DNA from: Roseovarius sp.
GTDB lineage: Bacteria; Pseudomonadota; Alphaproteobacteria; Rhodobacterales; Rhodobacteraceae
Reading direction: 5' to 3'
DNA: 64,000 nucleotides
Assembly: GCF_027019125.1 (NCBI RefSeq)
Contig: NZ_JALUXE010000034.1
Coordinates: 248,001 to 312,000 of the forward strand
Of the stretch, positions 30,793 through 40,116 are shown one piece after another (within the stretch, counting starts at the first letter, position 1; each line of letters starts with the position of its first letter). A program made the position numbers and the translations under genes. Under the pieces are notes generated by a model. The model ran no database searches and was not told the origin of the DNA. It worked only from the letters and a program-made list of their open reading frames with translations.

Positions 30793-31389
30793 CTGCCGCC
30801 GCAGATAGACGTAATAGGCCCCGCCGCCGCCGTGTTTCAGATGCGCCTCGGTGATCTGCAACACCAGCGAGGCCAGCGGCGGCATCCGCAACCATTGCGG
30901 CACGTTGTGACGCAACACACCGTGCCGCACCGGGATCGGCCCACCCGTGTCACGATCCTTGCCCTTGCCCGTCACCACCAGCACCAGCCGCAGCCCCGCC
31001 GCATGGGACCGCAGGATGAACCCGGTCAGTGCGGGATGCGCGCGCTCCATGGTCATGCCGTGCAGGTCGATCTTGGCCTCGGGGATCAGCTTGCCGCGCT
31101 TCATCCGCTGAAACGCCTTCTTGTCCATCTGCACCGGCGCGGTCGCCAGCCGCTCGGGGAGGCAGGGCAGGACATCATGCGCGGGCGGCGCGCCCGCCGC
31201 CTTCTGCCCGATCTGGAAATCTTCGAGCTTTGGCATGGGCGGGGCGCTGCGCGGGTTGCGGATCATCGGTTCGGGGTGCGGCGCGGGTGCCGGCGCGCGC
31301 GCTGCGGCCTCGGGACGGATGCGCTGCGCGGTGCGCGCCACCTGCTGCCAAAGCTCCAGCTCTTCGGGCCGGACACGCCGGCGGCTCAT
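30787..31389 (-). CDS. Smr/MutS2 C-terminal domain protein
   Basis: A 200-residue protein with a stand-alone Smr domain in the C-terminal half: IDLHGMTMERAH and LVVTGKGKDR are the conserved LDxH and TGxG motifs of this nuclease-like domain. The first 90 residues are Pro/Ala-rich and probably disordered. It starts with an ATGA overlap on mltA. Stand-alone Smr proteins in this group have no settled role; nucleic-acid cleavage or ribosome-linked function is known for relatives. Confidence 0.9.
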   Translation of the reverse strand: MSRRRVRPEELELWQQVARTAQRIRPEAAARAPAPAPHPEPMIRNPRSAPPMPKLEDFQIGQKAAGAPPAHDVLPCLPERLATAPVQMDKKAFQRMKRGKLIPEAKIDLHGMTMERAHPALTGFILRSHAAGLRLVLVVTGKGKDRDTGGPIPVRHGVLRHNVPQWLRMPPLASLVLQITEAHLKHGGGGAYYVYLRRQR

Positions 31390-32426
31390 GGCATCTGCTC
31401 CGGCAGCATGGCGTAGGCGCGTTGAATGGGCATCAGCACCACCATCCGCCCCGGATCGCGCAGCCGCCCGGCCGCCTGACCCGCCGCATCGCCCGTGCCA
31501 AAGAAGATGTCGGCGCGCTGCGCGCCCTTGATCGCCGATCCGGTATCCTGCGCCACCATCAGGCGGCGGATCGGACCATCGCCCTCTTTTTCCACCCACA
31601 CGGGCGCGCCCAGGGGCACAAAGGCCGGATCGACCGCCACGGTGCGCAGGGTCGTCACCGACCGGTTCATTGCCCCCAGCGGTCCACGCTCGGCCGGCAC
31701 ATCGTCAATCCGGCGAAAGAACACATAGGACGGGTTGTGAAAGAGCAGCTCGCGCCCCTCTTCGGGATTGCGCCGCACCCAGTTCTTGATCACCTCGGCG
31801 GACACCTGATGCACCGAATAAATCCCGCGCTGCACCAGTTCGACCCCGATCGAGCGATAGGGATGGCCATTGGCCCCCGCATAGCCCACGCGGATCACCT
31901 GACCATTCTCAAGCCTGATCCGCCCGGAGCCTTGGATTTGCAGGAAAAAAAGCTCGACCGGGTCATCGACCCAGGCAATCTCGAGCCCGCGCCCGCGCAT
32001 GACATCGGTGGTCTCGATCTCGCGGCGGGTGAGCCAGGGATTCGACAACCGCGCCTCGGGCGGTTCGCGATACACCGGATAGCGATAGCGCCCGCTGGGG
32101 CGCAACGCGCCATGCAACTCTGGCTCGAAATAGCCGGTGAAGAGCGCGGGCTTGCCCTCGGACACCATGACGGGGCGAAAGAACAGTTCGAAGAATCCCC
32201 GTGCATCGGGGCGCTGCTGCGCCAGAGCACAGAGCGACCGCCAATCGGGGTCCTTCATATCAGGGCAGGTGTTGAGATAAACGGAAAGGGCCGCGGCGTG
32301 ATCATCCTCGGCCCATCCATCAAGATCGTCAAAGCTCAGGATTTCGTGGGTCACGTCCTGCGCCATGGCCGGTGTCGCACACACCAGCCACAGCCCCAGA
32401 CCAATTCCCCACAGCCCCCGGATCAT
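31386..32426 (-). CDS. mltA: membrane-bound lytic murein transglycosylase A
   Basis: Lytic transglycosylase that cuts peptidoglycan glycan strands to 1,6-anhydro ends in the periplasm. The 346-residue protein has an N-terminal signal peptide (GLGLWLVCATPAMAQ). The MltA domain has LFTGYFEPELHGA, FLQIQGSGRI and YRSIGVELV; the C-terminal 3D domain has RLMVAQDTGSAIKG with the catalytic Asp. It overlaps the Tim44-like gene by 4 bp upstream and the Smr gene downstream. Confidence 0.95.
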   Translation of the reverse strand: MIRGLWGIGLGLWLVCATPAMAQDVTHEILSFDDLDGWAEDDHAAALSVYLNTCPDMKDPDWRSLCALAQQRPDARGFFELFFRPVMVSEGKPALFTGYFEPELHGALRPSGRYRYPVYREPPEARLSNPWLTRREIETTDVMRGRGLEIAWVDDPVELFFLQIQGSGRIRLENGQVIRVGYAGANGHPYRSIGVELVQRGIYSVHQVSAEVIKNWVRRNPEEGRELLFHNPSYVFFRRIDDVPAERGPLGAMNRSVTTLRTVAVDPAFVPLGAPVWVEKEGDGPIRRLMVAQDTGSAIKGAQRADIFFGTGDAAGQAAGRLRDPGRMVVLMPIQRAYAMLPEQMP

Positions 32427-33082
32427 TCGCCCGTGGCAACAAGCCGCCAGTTGGGATCATCCGATCCCATGATCCGCTCATAGGTCCAGACATCCTTTTG
32501 ACGTTTCGACTGGCCCGGCGCCCCTTCGACGATCTCGCCGTTGCTGTCGCGCACGACCGAAATCAACTCGCCTACATAGCGGACGGAAATCTCTGCCCGC
32601 CGCGTATCGGCATCGAACGCTGCATCCGACAGCGCCAATTCCCGCACGCCGATGAATTCTGCCTCAATGGTCAGCCCCTGCTGCTCCCGGGCATCGACCA
32701 CCTGGGCAAAGGTCTCGTAGACCTCGCGATCCAGAAACGGCGTCACCTCGTCCAGCTTGCCCCGCTCAAAGGCCATGAGGATCATCTCATAGGCGCCGCG
32801 CGCGCCCTGCAGAAAGGTGGTGACGCTGAAATCCGGCTCGATCCGCTTCATCTCGGCCAGGGCGGCGGCGGCGTCTGAATCCTCGGGCACATGATCGACG
32901 ATGTCATGGTCCGGGCCCCCTTCGATCACCTCGAACTCGCGGCGGCGACGGGTGTCGGGCGCGGGCGCGCTGCGCGTCGGCCCCTCGAACCCGTCACGCG
33001 TGCCCAGAACATTCTTGAGCCGCAAAATCAGGAAAATGGCGATACCGGCGAGCACCAGTAACTGCAAGATGGGCGAATTCAT
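32423..33082 (-). CDS. Tim44-like domain protein (TimA-type)
   Basis: A 219-residue protein with one N-terminal membrane segment (SPILQLLVLAGIAIFLILRL), a charged linker, and a Tim44-like domain (ATLF-type start FSVTTFLQGARGAYEMILMAFERG). Alphaproteobacterial relatives of mitochondrial Tim44 sit at the inner membrane and often neighbour secB and fxsA. I start it at ATG 33082, next to the transmembrane segment. It leads the Tim44-mltA-smr run, and fxsA is divergent. Confidence 0.9.
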   Translation of the reverse strand: MNSPILQLLVLAGIAIFLILRLKNVLGTRDGFEGPTRSAPAPDTRRRREFEVIEGGPDHDIVDHVPEDSDAAAALAEMKRIEPDFSVTTFLQGARGAYEMILMAFERGKLDEVTPFLDREVYETFAQVVDAREQQGLTIEAEFIGVRELALSDAAFDADTRRAEISVRYVGELISVVRDSNGEIVEGAPGQSKRQKDVWTYERIMGSDDPNWRLVATGE

Positions 33083-33191
33083 GGACACCTCTTGTTGTGC
33101 GGGGCATGGTAAGCGTCTGCGCTCAGTCCTATGTAGGGGCTGGACAGGGTCAAGTCCACCGTAAGGGTCACAAAACAAAGGGGGGCCGCGC

Positions 33192-33656
33192 ATGTGGCTT
33201 TTTCTGGCATTCCTCGCCGTTCCGCTGATCGAAATCGCGCTGTTCATTCAGGTGGGCGGGCTGATCGGCCTGTGGCCCACGCTGGCGATTGTCGTGCTGA
33301 CCGCCGTCATTGGCACATGGCTCTTGCGGATGCAGGGGGCGGTCGCGATGACGAACCTGCGCCGCTCGTTTTCAGAGCTTGACGATCCGTCGGAGCCGCT
33401 GGCGCATGGGGCGATGATCCTGTTCGCGGGGGCGCTGCTGCTCACGCCGGGGTTCTTTACCGACGGGCTGGGCTTTGCGCTCTTGATGCCGCCGGTGCGC
33501 CGCGCCGTGTTCCGGCAGATCCGTCAGCGCGTGCATGTCCAGCGCTTCGAGATGGGCGGTCGCCCGCCCCCCGCCCGCGACGATGTGGTCGAGACCGACT
33601 ATGAGGACGTGACGCCCGATCGCACGCCCCAAGACCCCAATCGCAGACTGCATTAG
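33192..33656 (+). CDS. fxsA: FxsA family membrane protein
   Basis: A 154-residue inner-membrane protein with four hydrophobic segments within the first 105 residues. The FxsA signature is MWLFLAFLAVPLIEIALFI at the start and LTPGFFTDGLGFALLMPPVR in the third segment. In E. coli FxsA lessens F-plasmid exclusion of phage T7; its normal role is unknown. It is divergent from the Tim44-like gene. Confidence 0.92.
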   Translation: MWLFLAFLAVPLIEIALFIQVGGLIGLWPTLAIVVLTAVIGTWLLRMQGAVAMTNLRRSFSELDDPSEPLAHGAMILFAGALLLTPGFFTDGLGFALLMPPVRRAVFRQIRQRVHVQRFEMGGRPPPARDDVVETDYEDVTPDRTPQDPNRRLH

Positions 33657-33846
33657 CGCCCGACGCCTCCCGCGACACCGCCAACCTTGGGGCAAGCGCC
33701 TGTCAGGGCGGTATTGGCGCGTCCTGCTCAAATATGTTGACCCGCAAGAGGAGCGCAGGCAAGCTGCTTGCCAAGGCGCTGGCCCCGGAGGCAAGGCACC
33801 GGTTTGAATTAGAGATACTTCGGTTATGATTTTCGAGAGAGTTGTC

Positions 33847-34962
33847 ATGACACCTCATGTTCGTTTCAGACTTTGGATTTCAGCGCTGATCGTGACGACC
33901 CTGGTGGCATGCTCACCCGCACCGGAGATCATTGGCATCCGCAACGCGAACGTCCCGGTCGAGACCGTTGCCGATCTGACCAAGCACCGGATATTCATCA
34001 TGTCGACCCGAGGATCGTCCGAAGTGGCGGGGGCGTTCTATTCGTCGCAGCGCACCCCTGATCTGGGCATGGCCTCGGTCGATGCCACTGTGCCGCCCAC
34101 GCATGTCGTCGGCGTGCTGGAGCGGCCAAAGCGCTTGCCGCCTGACCCGCGCCGCGAATTCACCGTCGTCAATCCCGTCGTCTACAGCACCGATGAGGCC
34201 TTTATCGCGGGCATAAACCGCGAACTGGCCAAGCGCGCGCCGGGCAACCGCAAGCTTCTGGTGTTTGTCCACGGTTTCAACAATACCGCCAGCGATGCCG
34301 TGCTGCGCCTGTCGCAATTCGTGGAGGACACGGATTTCCAGGGTGTGCCGGTGCTGTTCACATGGGCCTCGGCCGCCAAGGGCACGCGCTATGTCTACGA
34401 CCTGAACAGCGCCCTGATCGCCCGACACGAGGTCAGAAATGTGGCGGCGGTCCTGAACCGGACCCGCGCCGAGAGCGTCGATATCTTTGCGCATTCGATG
34501 GGCACATTCCTGACCATGGAAGGGCTCATCCACCAGCAGCAAACCGGACGGCTTGGCAAGGGTCTCCCGATTGACCACATCGTGCTCGCCTCGCCCGACA
34601 TCGACATCGACCTTTTCCGCACCCAGATTTCCGCGCTGGATCCCGCGATCAAGAAGAGGGTCTATCTCTTGATCTCTCAGGATGATGCCGCGCTGCGCCT
34701 GTCGCGACGGATTGCAGGCGGCGTGCCTCGCGTCGGCGCGGCCGATGCGCTCCAGCTGGAAAAACTCGGGGTGACGGTCATCGACCTGTCCAAGGTGGAG
34801 GATTCCAACTCTGGCAGCCACTCCAAGTTCGCGGGGTCGCCGGAGGTGGTCCGAATCATCGGCAGCGGGCTCAACTCCAACCGGCGCTTTGGCCAATCCG
34901 GGAGCAGCACGACGTTCCAAGAACTCCTCGCCAATACGCCCATCATGATCTTGAGGAACTGA
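33847..34962 (+). CDS. alpha/beta hydrolase lipoprotein, DUF900 type
   Basis: A 371-residue protein with a lipoprotein signal (ISALIVTTLVACS, lipobox Cys22 or close) and a DUF900 alpha/beta-hydrolase domain. LLVFVHGFNNTASDAV is the oxyanion region, and DIFAHSMGTFLTMEG holds the nucleophile Ser (GHSMG-like). The substrate is unknown. AGAGAG lies 7-8 bp before ATG 33847; ATG 33826 would precede the signal peptide and lacks a site. Upstream, the 190-bp gap holds nothing else I can identify. Confidence 0.85.
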   Translation: MTPHVRFRLWISALIVTTLVACSPAPEIIGIRNANVPVETVADLTKHRIFIMSTRGSSEVAGAFYSSQRTPDLGMASVDATVPPTHVVGVLERPKRLPPDPRREFTVVNPVVYSTDEAFIAGINRELAKRAPGNRKLLVFVHGFNNTASDAVLRLSQFVEDTDFQGVPVLFTWASAAKGTRYVYDLNSALIARHEVRNVAAVLNRTRAESVDIFAHSMGTFLTMEGLIHQQQTGRLGKGLPIDHIVLASPDIDIDLFRTQISALDPAIKKRVYLLISQDDAALRLSRRIAGGVPRVGAADALQLEKLGVTVIDLSKVEDSNSGSHSKFAGSPEVVRIIGSGLNSNRRFGQSGSSTTFQELLANTPIMILRN

Positions 34963-35028
34963 CGGAAATCGCCGCGGCGGCATTGGCCCATGCGCCGTCG
35001 ATGTCATTCCGCCAATAGAGGTGTCACA

Positions 35029-36117
35029 TCAGCCCTCGACCGCCTCTCGCATCCAGCGCTGGAGGTGAAGAATGGAATGCTCTGAATTCACGCCACACCC
35101 GGGATCGACAACCAGGGGACCGGGCACGTAACCGCGCGATTTCAGCCCACGCTGAACCGACTCGACAAGGTGAATGTCCTCTTCGACCGTGGTGGCGCGG
35201 TCCTGTTGGGCCATGCGGCGCACGGTTTCATCGTCATACCCCCCGACCGAATACCAGCCACGCCAGACCACGACGTGATCGGCATCCACCGCGCGCCAGT
35301 GGTAGGTGTTCAGCAGGTTGCCCGGATAGACCTGGAAGGAGAACATCGGCCAGAGGAACCAACTGGAATACTTGTCATTATTGGCGAACCCGCTGTCGAT
35401 GTCATAGGTCATCTGGCTGAGGTCATTGCACTCGGTGGTGTGGCGGAGGCAAAACCCCTGTGGCTGGATGTCATAGGTTTCGGGCCGGATCACGCCGGTG
35501 GCGAAGGTCGGATGGTTCAGGGTGCAGTGATAGCATTCGGAATAGTTTTCGACCGAGACCTTCCAGTTGCAGGTCTCGGGGATCTCGACCCAGTCCAGCG
35601 GTTTCAGATCGGCCCAGTTGGGCACGAAGTCTTGCAACTCGGCCCGCACATTCGGGAACCATATGTCCATCGGCTCGGCGTTGGGATCGAGATTGACGAA
35701 AACGAAGCCGAGGAACACCTCGGTCCGCACCTCGGTCAGACAGATCTGAGAGGCGTCGAAGCCCGGCACCGATTTCGCGTTGGGCGCCGCGCGCAGCTTG
35801 CCGGTCAGCTCATAGGTCCACGCGTGATAGGGGCAAACCACGACGCGGGTGCTGCCCGCGCCGCTGACAAGCTGATGGGCACGGTGCTGACATACGTTGT
35901 AAAAGGTGCGGATCTGACCATCCCGACCCTTGATGGCGAACAGGCTTTCGTCGACCAGATCGAACGCGACGTAGTCGCCGGGATTCTCCAACTGGCTTGC
36001 ATGGCAGGCGAATTGCCATGTGCGCGTCAGAAGCCCGTTCTTTTCGACCTCAAAGATCTGTGGATCGGTGTAATATCGCGCGCCCAACGACCGGACCGGA
36101 CCTGTTTCATCCTTCAT
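35029..36117 (-). CDS. Rieske-type aromatic ring-hydroxylating/quaternary-amine oxygenase alpha subunit
   Basis: A 362-residue Rieske oxygenase. The [2Fe-2S] ligands are C76-Q-H78 and C95-P-Y-H98. The mononuclear-iron site is in ENYSECYHCTLNHP, with the conserved Tyr/His pattern. The sequence style (CPYHAWTYEL) matches the betaine/carnitine oxygenase branch that demethylates quaternary amines, rather than classical arene dioxygenases. It needs a reductase, which is not in this cluster. Its ATG overlaps the rpiR-type stop by 4 bp (ATGA). Its partners across the divergent promoter suggest N-demethylation or ring oxidation of an osmolyte. Confidence 0.9.
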   Translation of the reverse strand: MKDETGPVRSLGARYYTDPQIFEVEKNGLLTRTWQFACHASQLENPGDYVAFDLVDESLFAIKGRDGQIRTFYNVCQHRAHQLVSGAGSTRVVVCPYHAWTYELTGKLRAAPNAKSVPGFDASQICLTEVRTEVFLGFVFVNLDPNAEPMDIWFPNVRAELQDFVPNWADLKPLDWVEIPETCNWKVSVENYSECYHCTLNHPTFATGVIRPETYDIQPQGFCLRHTTECNDLSQMTYDIDSGFANNDKYSSWFLWPMFSFQVYPGNLLNTYHWRAVDADHVVVWRGWYSVGGYDDETVRRMAQQDRATTVEEDIHLVESVQRGLKSRGYVPGPLVVDPGCGVNSEHSILHLQRWMREAVEG

Positions 36118-37001
36118 TCCGGCTCCTCCATATAGATGCCAAGCTGATGTCGGCGGCGGTGAAATTGCTCGACCCGGTCCACGATCTCATCGCTCGCCAC
36201 GGCGATCACGAAGCTGAGCAGCGTCTCCAGCAGCGCGATGGTGGACACGGACGACGGGAAGAACTGCGGCGTGTCGACGGCGACGACAAAGCCGTGATCG
36301 GCGGCGCGGATGATCGGGCTGGCGGGGCTGTCGCTGAGGCCGATGATGGTCAGGCCCTGTTCGCGCGCCACCTCGATGGCGGCGACGACCTCGGTGCGGT
36401 AGGGGCGCATCGACATGGCAATCAGCACATCGCGCTTGTCGGCCCAGGCCAGATCATCCGTTGGGGTGGAGCCTTCGCGCGGGATGGCGTGAAACTGCAC
36501 CATGCCGGTGGACGCAAGGTAGGTAAAGTTGCGCGCATTGGCGTTGTTTACCCCAACCCCAAGCGTAAAGACCTGACGGCTGGACCAGATCGCCTCTGCC
36601 GCGGCCTTGAGAGCGTCGGAGTCGATGCTGGCGAAGGTTTCTTCAAGATTGCGGATCGCGCCTTCGACCATGTCGGCATAGAGCCCGCCCAGATCGCCCG
36701 ACTTGCGGATGTCCTGCAACCAGCGGGCCCGGTCGGGAAAGCTGATGGCGCCTTGGCGGATCGCCTCGCGGAACGGCGCGCGGAAGTCTTCGTAACCTTC
36801 GAATCCCACCTGCCGCGCCATGCGGACAAAGGTGTTGGGTTTCACATTCGCCGCCTCGGCAATTTCGCGCACGGTAGACACCCCCACATCATTGGGGTTT
36901 TCCAGCACATAGCGCGCGGCCTTTTGTGCTTCGGGGGTCAGGGCGTCCCACTCTTCGGTGAGACGCTCCAATACGCGGGATGATACATTTGTGCCATTCA
37001 T
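36114..37001 (-). CDS. RpiR family transcriptional regulator
   Basis: A 295-residue regulator with an N-terminal helix-turn-helix (VSTVREIAEAANVKPNTFVRMARQVGF) and a C-terminal SIS domain that usually binds a phosphosugar or similar ligand. I start it at ATG 37001 (MNGTNVSSRVLERL) because the longer frame to 37073 reaches into the divergent gene. It is co-transcribed with the Rieske oxygenase and probably regulates both divergent operons. Confidence 0.92.
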   Translation of the reverse strand: MNGTNVSSRVLERLTEEWDALTPEAQKAARYVLENPNDVGVSTVREIAEAANVKPNTFVRMARQVGFEGYEDFRAPFREAIRQGAISFPDRARWLQDIRKSGDLGGLYADMVEGAIRNLEETFASIDSDALKAAAEAIWSSRQVFTLGVGVNNANARNFTYLASTGMVQFHAIPREGSTPTDDLAWADKRDVLIAMSMRPYRTEVVAAIEVAREQGLTIIGLSDSPASPIIRAADHGFVVAVDTPQFFPSSVSTIALLETLLSFVIAVASDEIVDRVEQFHRRRHQLGIYMEEPE

Positions 37002-37040
37002 GATTGACAGTGATACAAATGTCCACATAGCCTGTCCACA
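36981..37040. promoter_or_regulatory. RpiR-divergent operator/promoter region
   Basis: TGATACATTTGT (36981) and TGATACAAATGT (37011) repeat at an exact 30-bp spacing and contain the inverted pair ACATTTGT (36985-36992) and ACAAATGT (37015-37022). TTGACA at 37004-37009 could be the -35 of the plus-strand operon. Two direct TGTCCACA copies follow (37020 and 37033). This looks like a regulator-binding region overlapping the regulator's own start codon. Confidence 0.5.
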
Positions 37041-37072
37041 AGTTTCGCATCCCCGGATCAAAGGAATCGACA

Positions 37073-39526
37073 ATGTCGGACAAGCAGTTTCCCAGCCACG
37101 CCCGCGTGGTCATCGTTGGCGGCGGTGTGATGGGGGTCGGCCTTGCCTACCATCTCGGCCACGAAGGATGGGGAGCGGAGACGGTGCTTCTGGAAAAGGC
37201 CGAATTGACGAGTGGCAGCACATGGCACGCCGCCGGTCAGATCACCCATTCAACGTCAAGTTTCTCGTTGGGCAAATGCGTGGATTACAACATCGGCCTC
37301 TACTCGGGCGGGTTGGAGGCCGAGACCGGGCAGCCCGTGACCTGGCATGGCTGCGGGTCGTTTCGACTGGCTTATACGCAAGACGAGATGGACTGGCTGC
37401 GCCACACCCTGTCGGTCGGCCGATCGCTCGGGTTCAACATCGAACTGGTGGGGCCGGACCGGATTGCCGAACTGCACCCGTTCTACAATCTCGACGGCGT
37501 GTTGGGCGCGCTGCATACGCCGGACGATGGCCATGTGGATCCCACCAATGTGACGATGGCAATGGCCGCCGGTGCGCGGGCCAAGGGTGTGCAGATCATC
37601 CGTCGCTGCCGCGCAACCAACATCACGCAACAGCCCTCGGGCGCATGGCTGGTGGAGACAGACCAGGGGTCCATCCTGTGCGAACACGTGGTCAACGCAG
37701 GCGGCACCTATGCGCGGCAGATGGGCGAATGGTCCGGCCTGCAACTGCCGATGACCTCGATGACGCACCACTATTTCGTCACCGAACCCGTGCCGGAATT
37801 TGCCGAGCTCGACCGCGAACTGCCGGTGATCCGCGATGACCGCAAGGTGTCGGGCTATATCAGGATGGAGCAGAAGCGCGGGCTGATCGGGATCTACGAG
37901 AAGGAGAACCCGAACTCTGTCTGGCATGATGAATGTCCGTGGGATTACGAGAACTGGCTGTTCGATGCGGATTACGACCGGGTCATGCCGTGGCTCGAAG
38001 AGTCGCTGAACCGCATGCCGATCTTTGCCGATCTGGGCATCACGCGCGAAGTGCACGGCGCGATCAGTCATCCGCCGGATGGCAACCCGCTGATCGGCCC
38101 AGCGCCGGGCGTGCGCAATTACTGGTGTTGCTGTGGCACGCAGATCGGCATTGGCTGGGGGCCGGGCCTGACCCGTGAACTGGCGCGCTGGATGGTCCAC
38201 GGCGCGGCTGGGATTTCCATGCGCGACTATGACCCGCGCCGGTTTGGCAGCTACGCGACCAAGGAATGGCAGGTCACCAAGGCGCATGAGGATTACAAGC
38301 TGCGGCACGAAATCCCCTTTCCCCATTTCAACCGCCTGGCCGGACGGCCCGTCAAACCTTCGCCCTTGTATGAGCGGCTGAAGGCCAAGGGCGCGGTGTA
38401 TGAAGAGGTCTACGGGCATGAACGCCCCCGGTTCTTTGCCAAGGGCATCGAACAGCGCGACCATTACGGCTTTGGCCGGACCGCGGTGCATGACGTGGTG
38501 GGGGCCGAATGTCGCGCCGTGCGCGAGGCGGTGGGGATCATGGACATCTCCGCCTTCACCAAGGTGCTTGTCGAGGGGCCGGGAGCCGAGCCTCTGCTGG
38601 ATCGGCTGACCGCCAACCGCTTGCCCGCCAAGGTAGGCGGCATCGGCCTGACCCATATGCTGAACCGCGCGGGCACGATCGAGCTGGAAACCACGGTCGT
38701 CAAGCTGGAAGAGGGGAAGTACTACCTCGTTTGCGCGGCGTTCTTTGAACAGCGCCTGCTGGATCATCTGGCTGCGCATCTGGCGGGCGAGGAGGTCACG
38801 ATCACCTGCCTGTCCACCGACTGGGCAGCGCTGGCGCTGAACGGCCCCCGCGCGCGCGCGGTGCTGGGCGCCTGCACCGAGGCCGATCTGTCGAACCGCG
38901 GCTTCCGCTGGCTGTCAGCGCAGCATATCATCGTGGCGGGGGTCAAGCTGTGGGCCATGCGACTGTCCTACGCTGGCGAGTTGGGCTGGGAATTGCACAT
39001 TCCGCGCGACGGGGCCTTGGCCGTTTATGACGCCCTGACCGAGGCGGGGCAGGCGCACGGGATCACCGATTATGGCAGCTTTGCCATGAACAGCCTGCGG
39101 ATGGAAAAGGCCTACAAAGGCGCGTCCGAACTGACCAACGAAGTGACCCTTGCCGAGGCCGATGTGCTGCACCTTGCCCGCACCGACAAGGCGTATCTGG
39201 GCCGGGACAGGACCCTGAATCCCGACCTGCGCTGGGTCTGCGCCTATCTCGAAATCGACCCCGACGGGCAACATGACGGGCATGGCGGCGAACCCGTGCT
39301 GATCGACGGCACGGTCGTGGGCTCCACCGCCTCTGTCGTCTATGGGCACACCGTGGGCAAGATCCTTGCCTTCGCCTATATCCGCCCGCAGGCCAACATC
39401 CCCGGTCAAGAGGTCGATCTTGTCATTGCCGGTGCCCCCCGCAAAGGCCGCATACTGGGGGCGGCCGCATATGACCCCCAAAGCCAGCGCCCGCGCATGG
39501 ATGCACGGCAGGAGGCGTTGGCATGA
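37073..39526 (+). CDS. FAD-dependent dimethylglycine/sarcosine dehydrogenase family protein with GcvT domain
   Basis: An 817-residue enzyme that oxidatively removes N-methyl groups and passes formaldehyde to tetrahydrofolate. The N-terminal FAD domain has VVIVGGGVMGVGLAYHL and the flavinylation site STWHAAG (His52). A central linker follows, then the aminomethyltransferase (GcvT) domain from about residue 440 (ECRAVREAVGIMDISAFTKV) to the end. The fusion matches the DMGDH/SARDH type. It leads the enzyme operon (overlap 4 bp with the cupin). The natural substrate here may be an N-methyl amino acid rather than dimethylglycine itself. Confidence 0.92.
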   Translation: MSDKQFPSHARVVIVGGGVMGVGLAYHLGHEGWGAETVLLEKAELTSGSTWHAAGQITHSTSSFSLGKCVDYNIGLYSGGLEAETGQPVTWHGCGSFRLAYTQDEMDWLRHTLSVGRSLGFNIELVGPDRIAELHPFYNLDGVLGALHTPDDGHVDPTNVTMAMAAGARAKGVQIIRRCRATNITQQPSGAWLVETDQGSILCEHVVNAGGTYARQMGEWSGLQLPMTSMTHHYFVTEPVPEFAELDRELPVIRDDRKVSGYIRMEQKRGLIGIYEKENPNSVWHDECPWDYENWLFDADYDRVMPWLEESLNRMPIFADLGITREVHGAISHPPDGNPLIGPAPGVRNYWCCCGTQIGIGWGPGLTRELARWMVHGAAGISMRDYDPRRFGSYATKEWQVTKAHEDYKLRHEIPFPHFNRLAGRPVKPSPLYERLKAKGAVYEEVYGHERPRFFAKGIEQRDHYGFGRTAVHDVVGAECRAVREAVGIMDISAFTKVLVEGPGAEPLLDRLTANRLPAKVGGIGLTHMLNRAGTIELETTVVKLEEGKYYLVCAAFFEQRLLDHLAAHLAGEEVTITCLSTDWAALALNGPRARAVLGACTEADLSNRGFRWLSAQHIIVAGVKLWAMRLSYAGELGWELHIPRDGALAVYDALTEAGQAHGITDYGSFAMNSLRMEKAYKGASELTNEVTLAEADVLHLARTDKAYLGRDRTLNPDLRWVCAYLEIDPDGQHDGHGGEPVLIDGTVVGSTASVVYGHTVGKILAFAYIRPQANIPGQEVDLVIAGAPRKGRILGAAAYDPQSQRPRMDARQEALA

Positions 39527-40116
39527 CCGATCCCGCCGAAGCCTTTGCCCGCGCCTACCACGCCGCCACGCTCTTGATCGCGGCCAACCCGGAGCTCATG
39601 GGCTTTGCCGGGTGGCCGCTGGCCGCCCCCGCACCCAGACCTGCGCGCCCTGTCCCCGCAGCAACCCTGCTGCGCCAATGGGCCGAGGGCACGATCGACG
39701 CGACCGTGACCCTGCGAAACAGCATTCAGGACATCGCAGACTTTGCCGACTGGCGGCTCAGCTATACCGAGGACGAGGTCGGTGCCGATTTCCTCAACCG
39801 TTACGGCTGGTTCGAGTTGGTCGGCCCCGAGGGGCATTATCACTCGGATACGGTTCGGGCCTATATCGCGTGGTGGGGCGAGAACCTGTATTACCCCTGG
39901 CACCTGCACGAAGCAGAGGAACTCTATTACATTCTCGCAGGCCACGCCCTGTTCGAGGCCGAAGGCCAGCCCGCGCAGGTCCTGCGCGCAGGCGACACGC
40001 GCATCCACGCGTCGAACCAGCCGCACGCGATGACCACGACGGACAGCCCGGTTCTGGCGCTGATCCTCTGGCGGGGCGCGGGGCTGCATGGCGCACCGCG
40101 CATGGGTGTCGCATGA
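39523..40116 (+). CDS. DddQ-type cupin, DMSP lyase family
   Basis: A 197-residue single-cupin protein. YPWHLHEAEELY carries Tyr124, His127, His129, Glu133 and Tyr135, and His168 follows in IHASNQPHAM. The spacing of Tyr124, His129, Glu133, Tyr135 and His168 matches, to within one residue, the metal and catalytic residues I recall for DddQ. DddQ cleaves DMSP to DMS and acrylate, but its activity is low and its true substrate is debated. Here it overlaps the DMGDH-type gene by 4 bp and the enolase-superfamily gene by 4 bp, so a role in that pathway is as likely as DMSP cleavage. I withhold the symbol. Confidence 0.82.
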   Translation: MTDPAEAFARAYHAATLLIAANPELMGFAGWPLAAPAPRPARPVPAATLLRQWAEGTIDATVTLRNSIQDIADFADWRLSYTEDEVGADFLNRYGWFELVGPEGHYHSDTVRAYIAWWGENLYYPWHLHEAEELYYILAGHALFEAEGQPAQVLRAGDTRIHASNQPHAMTTTDSPVLALILWRGAGLHGAPRMGVA

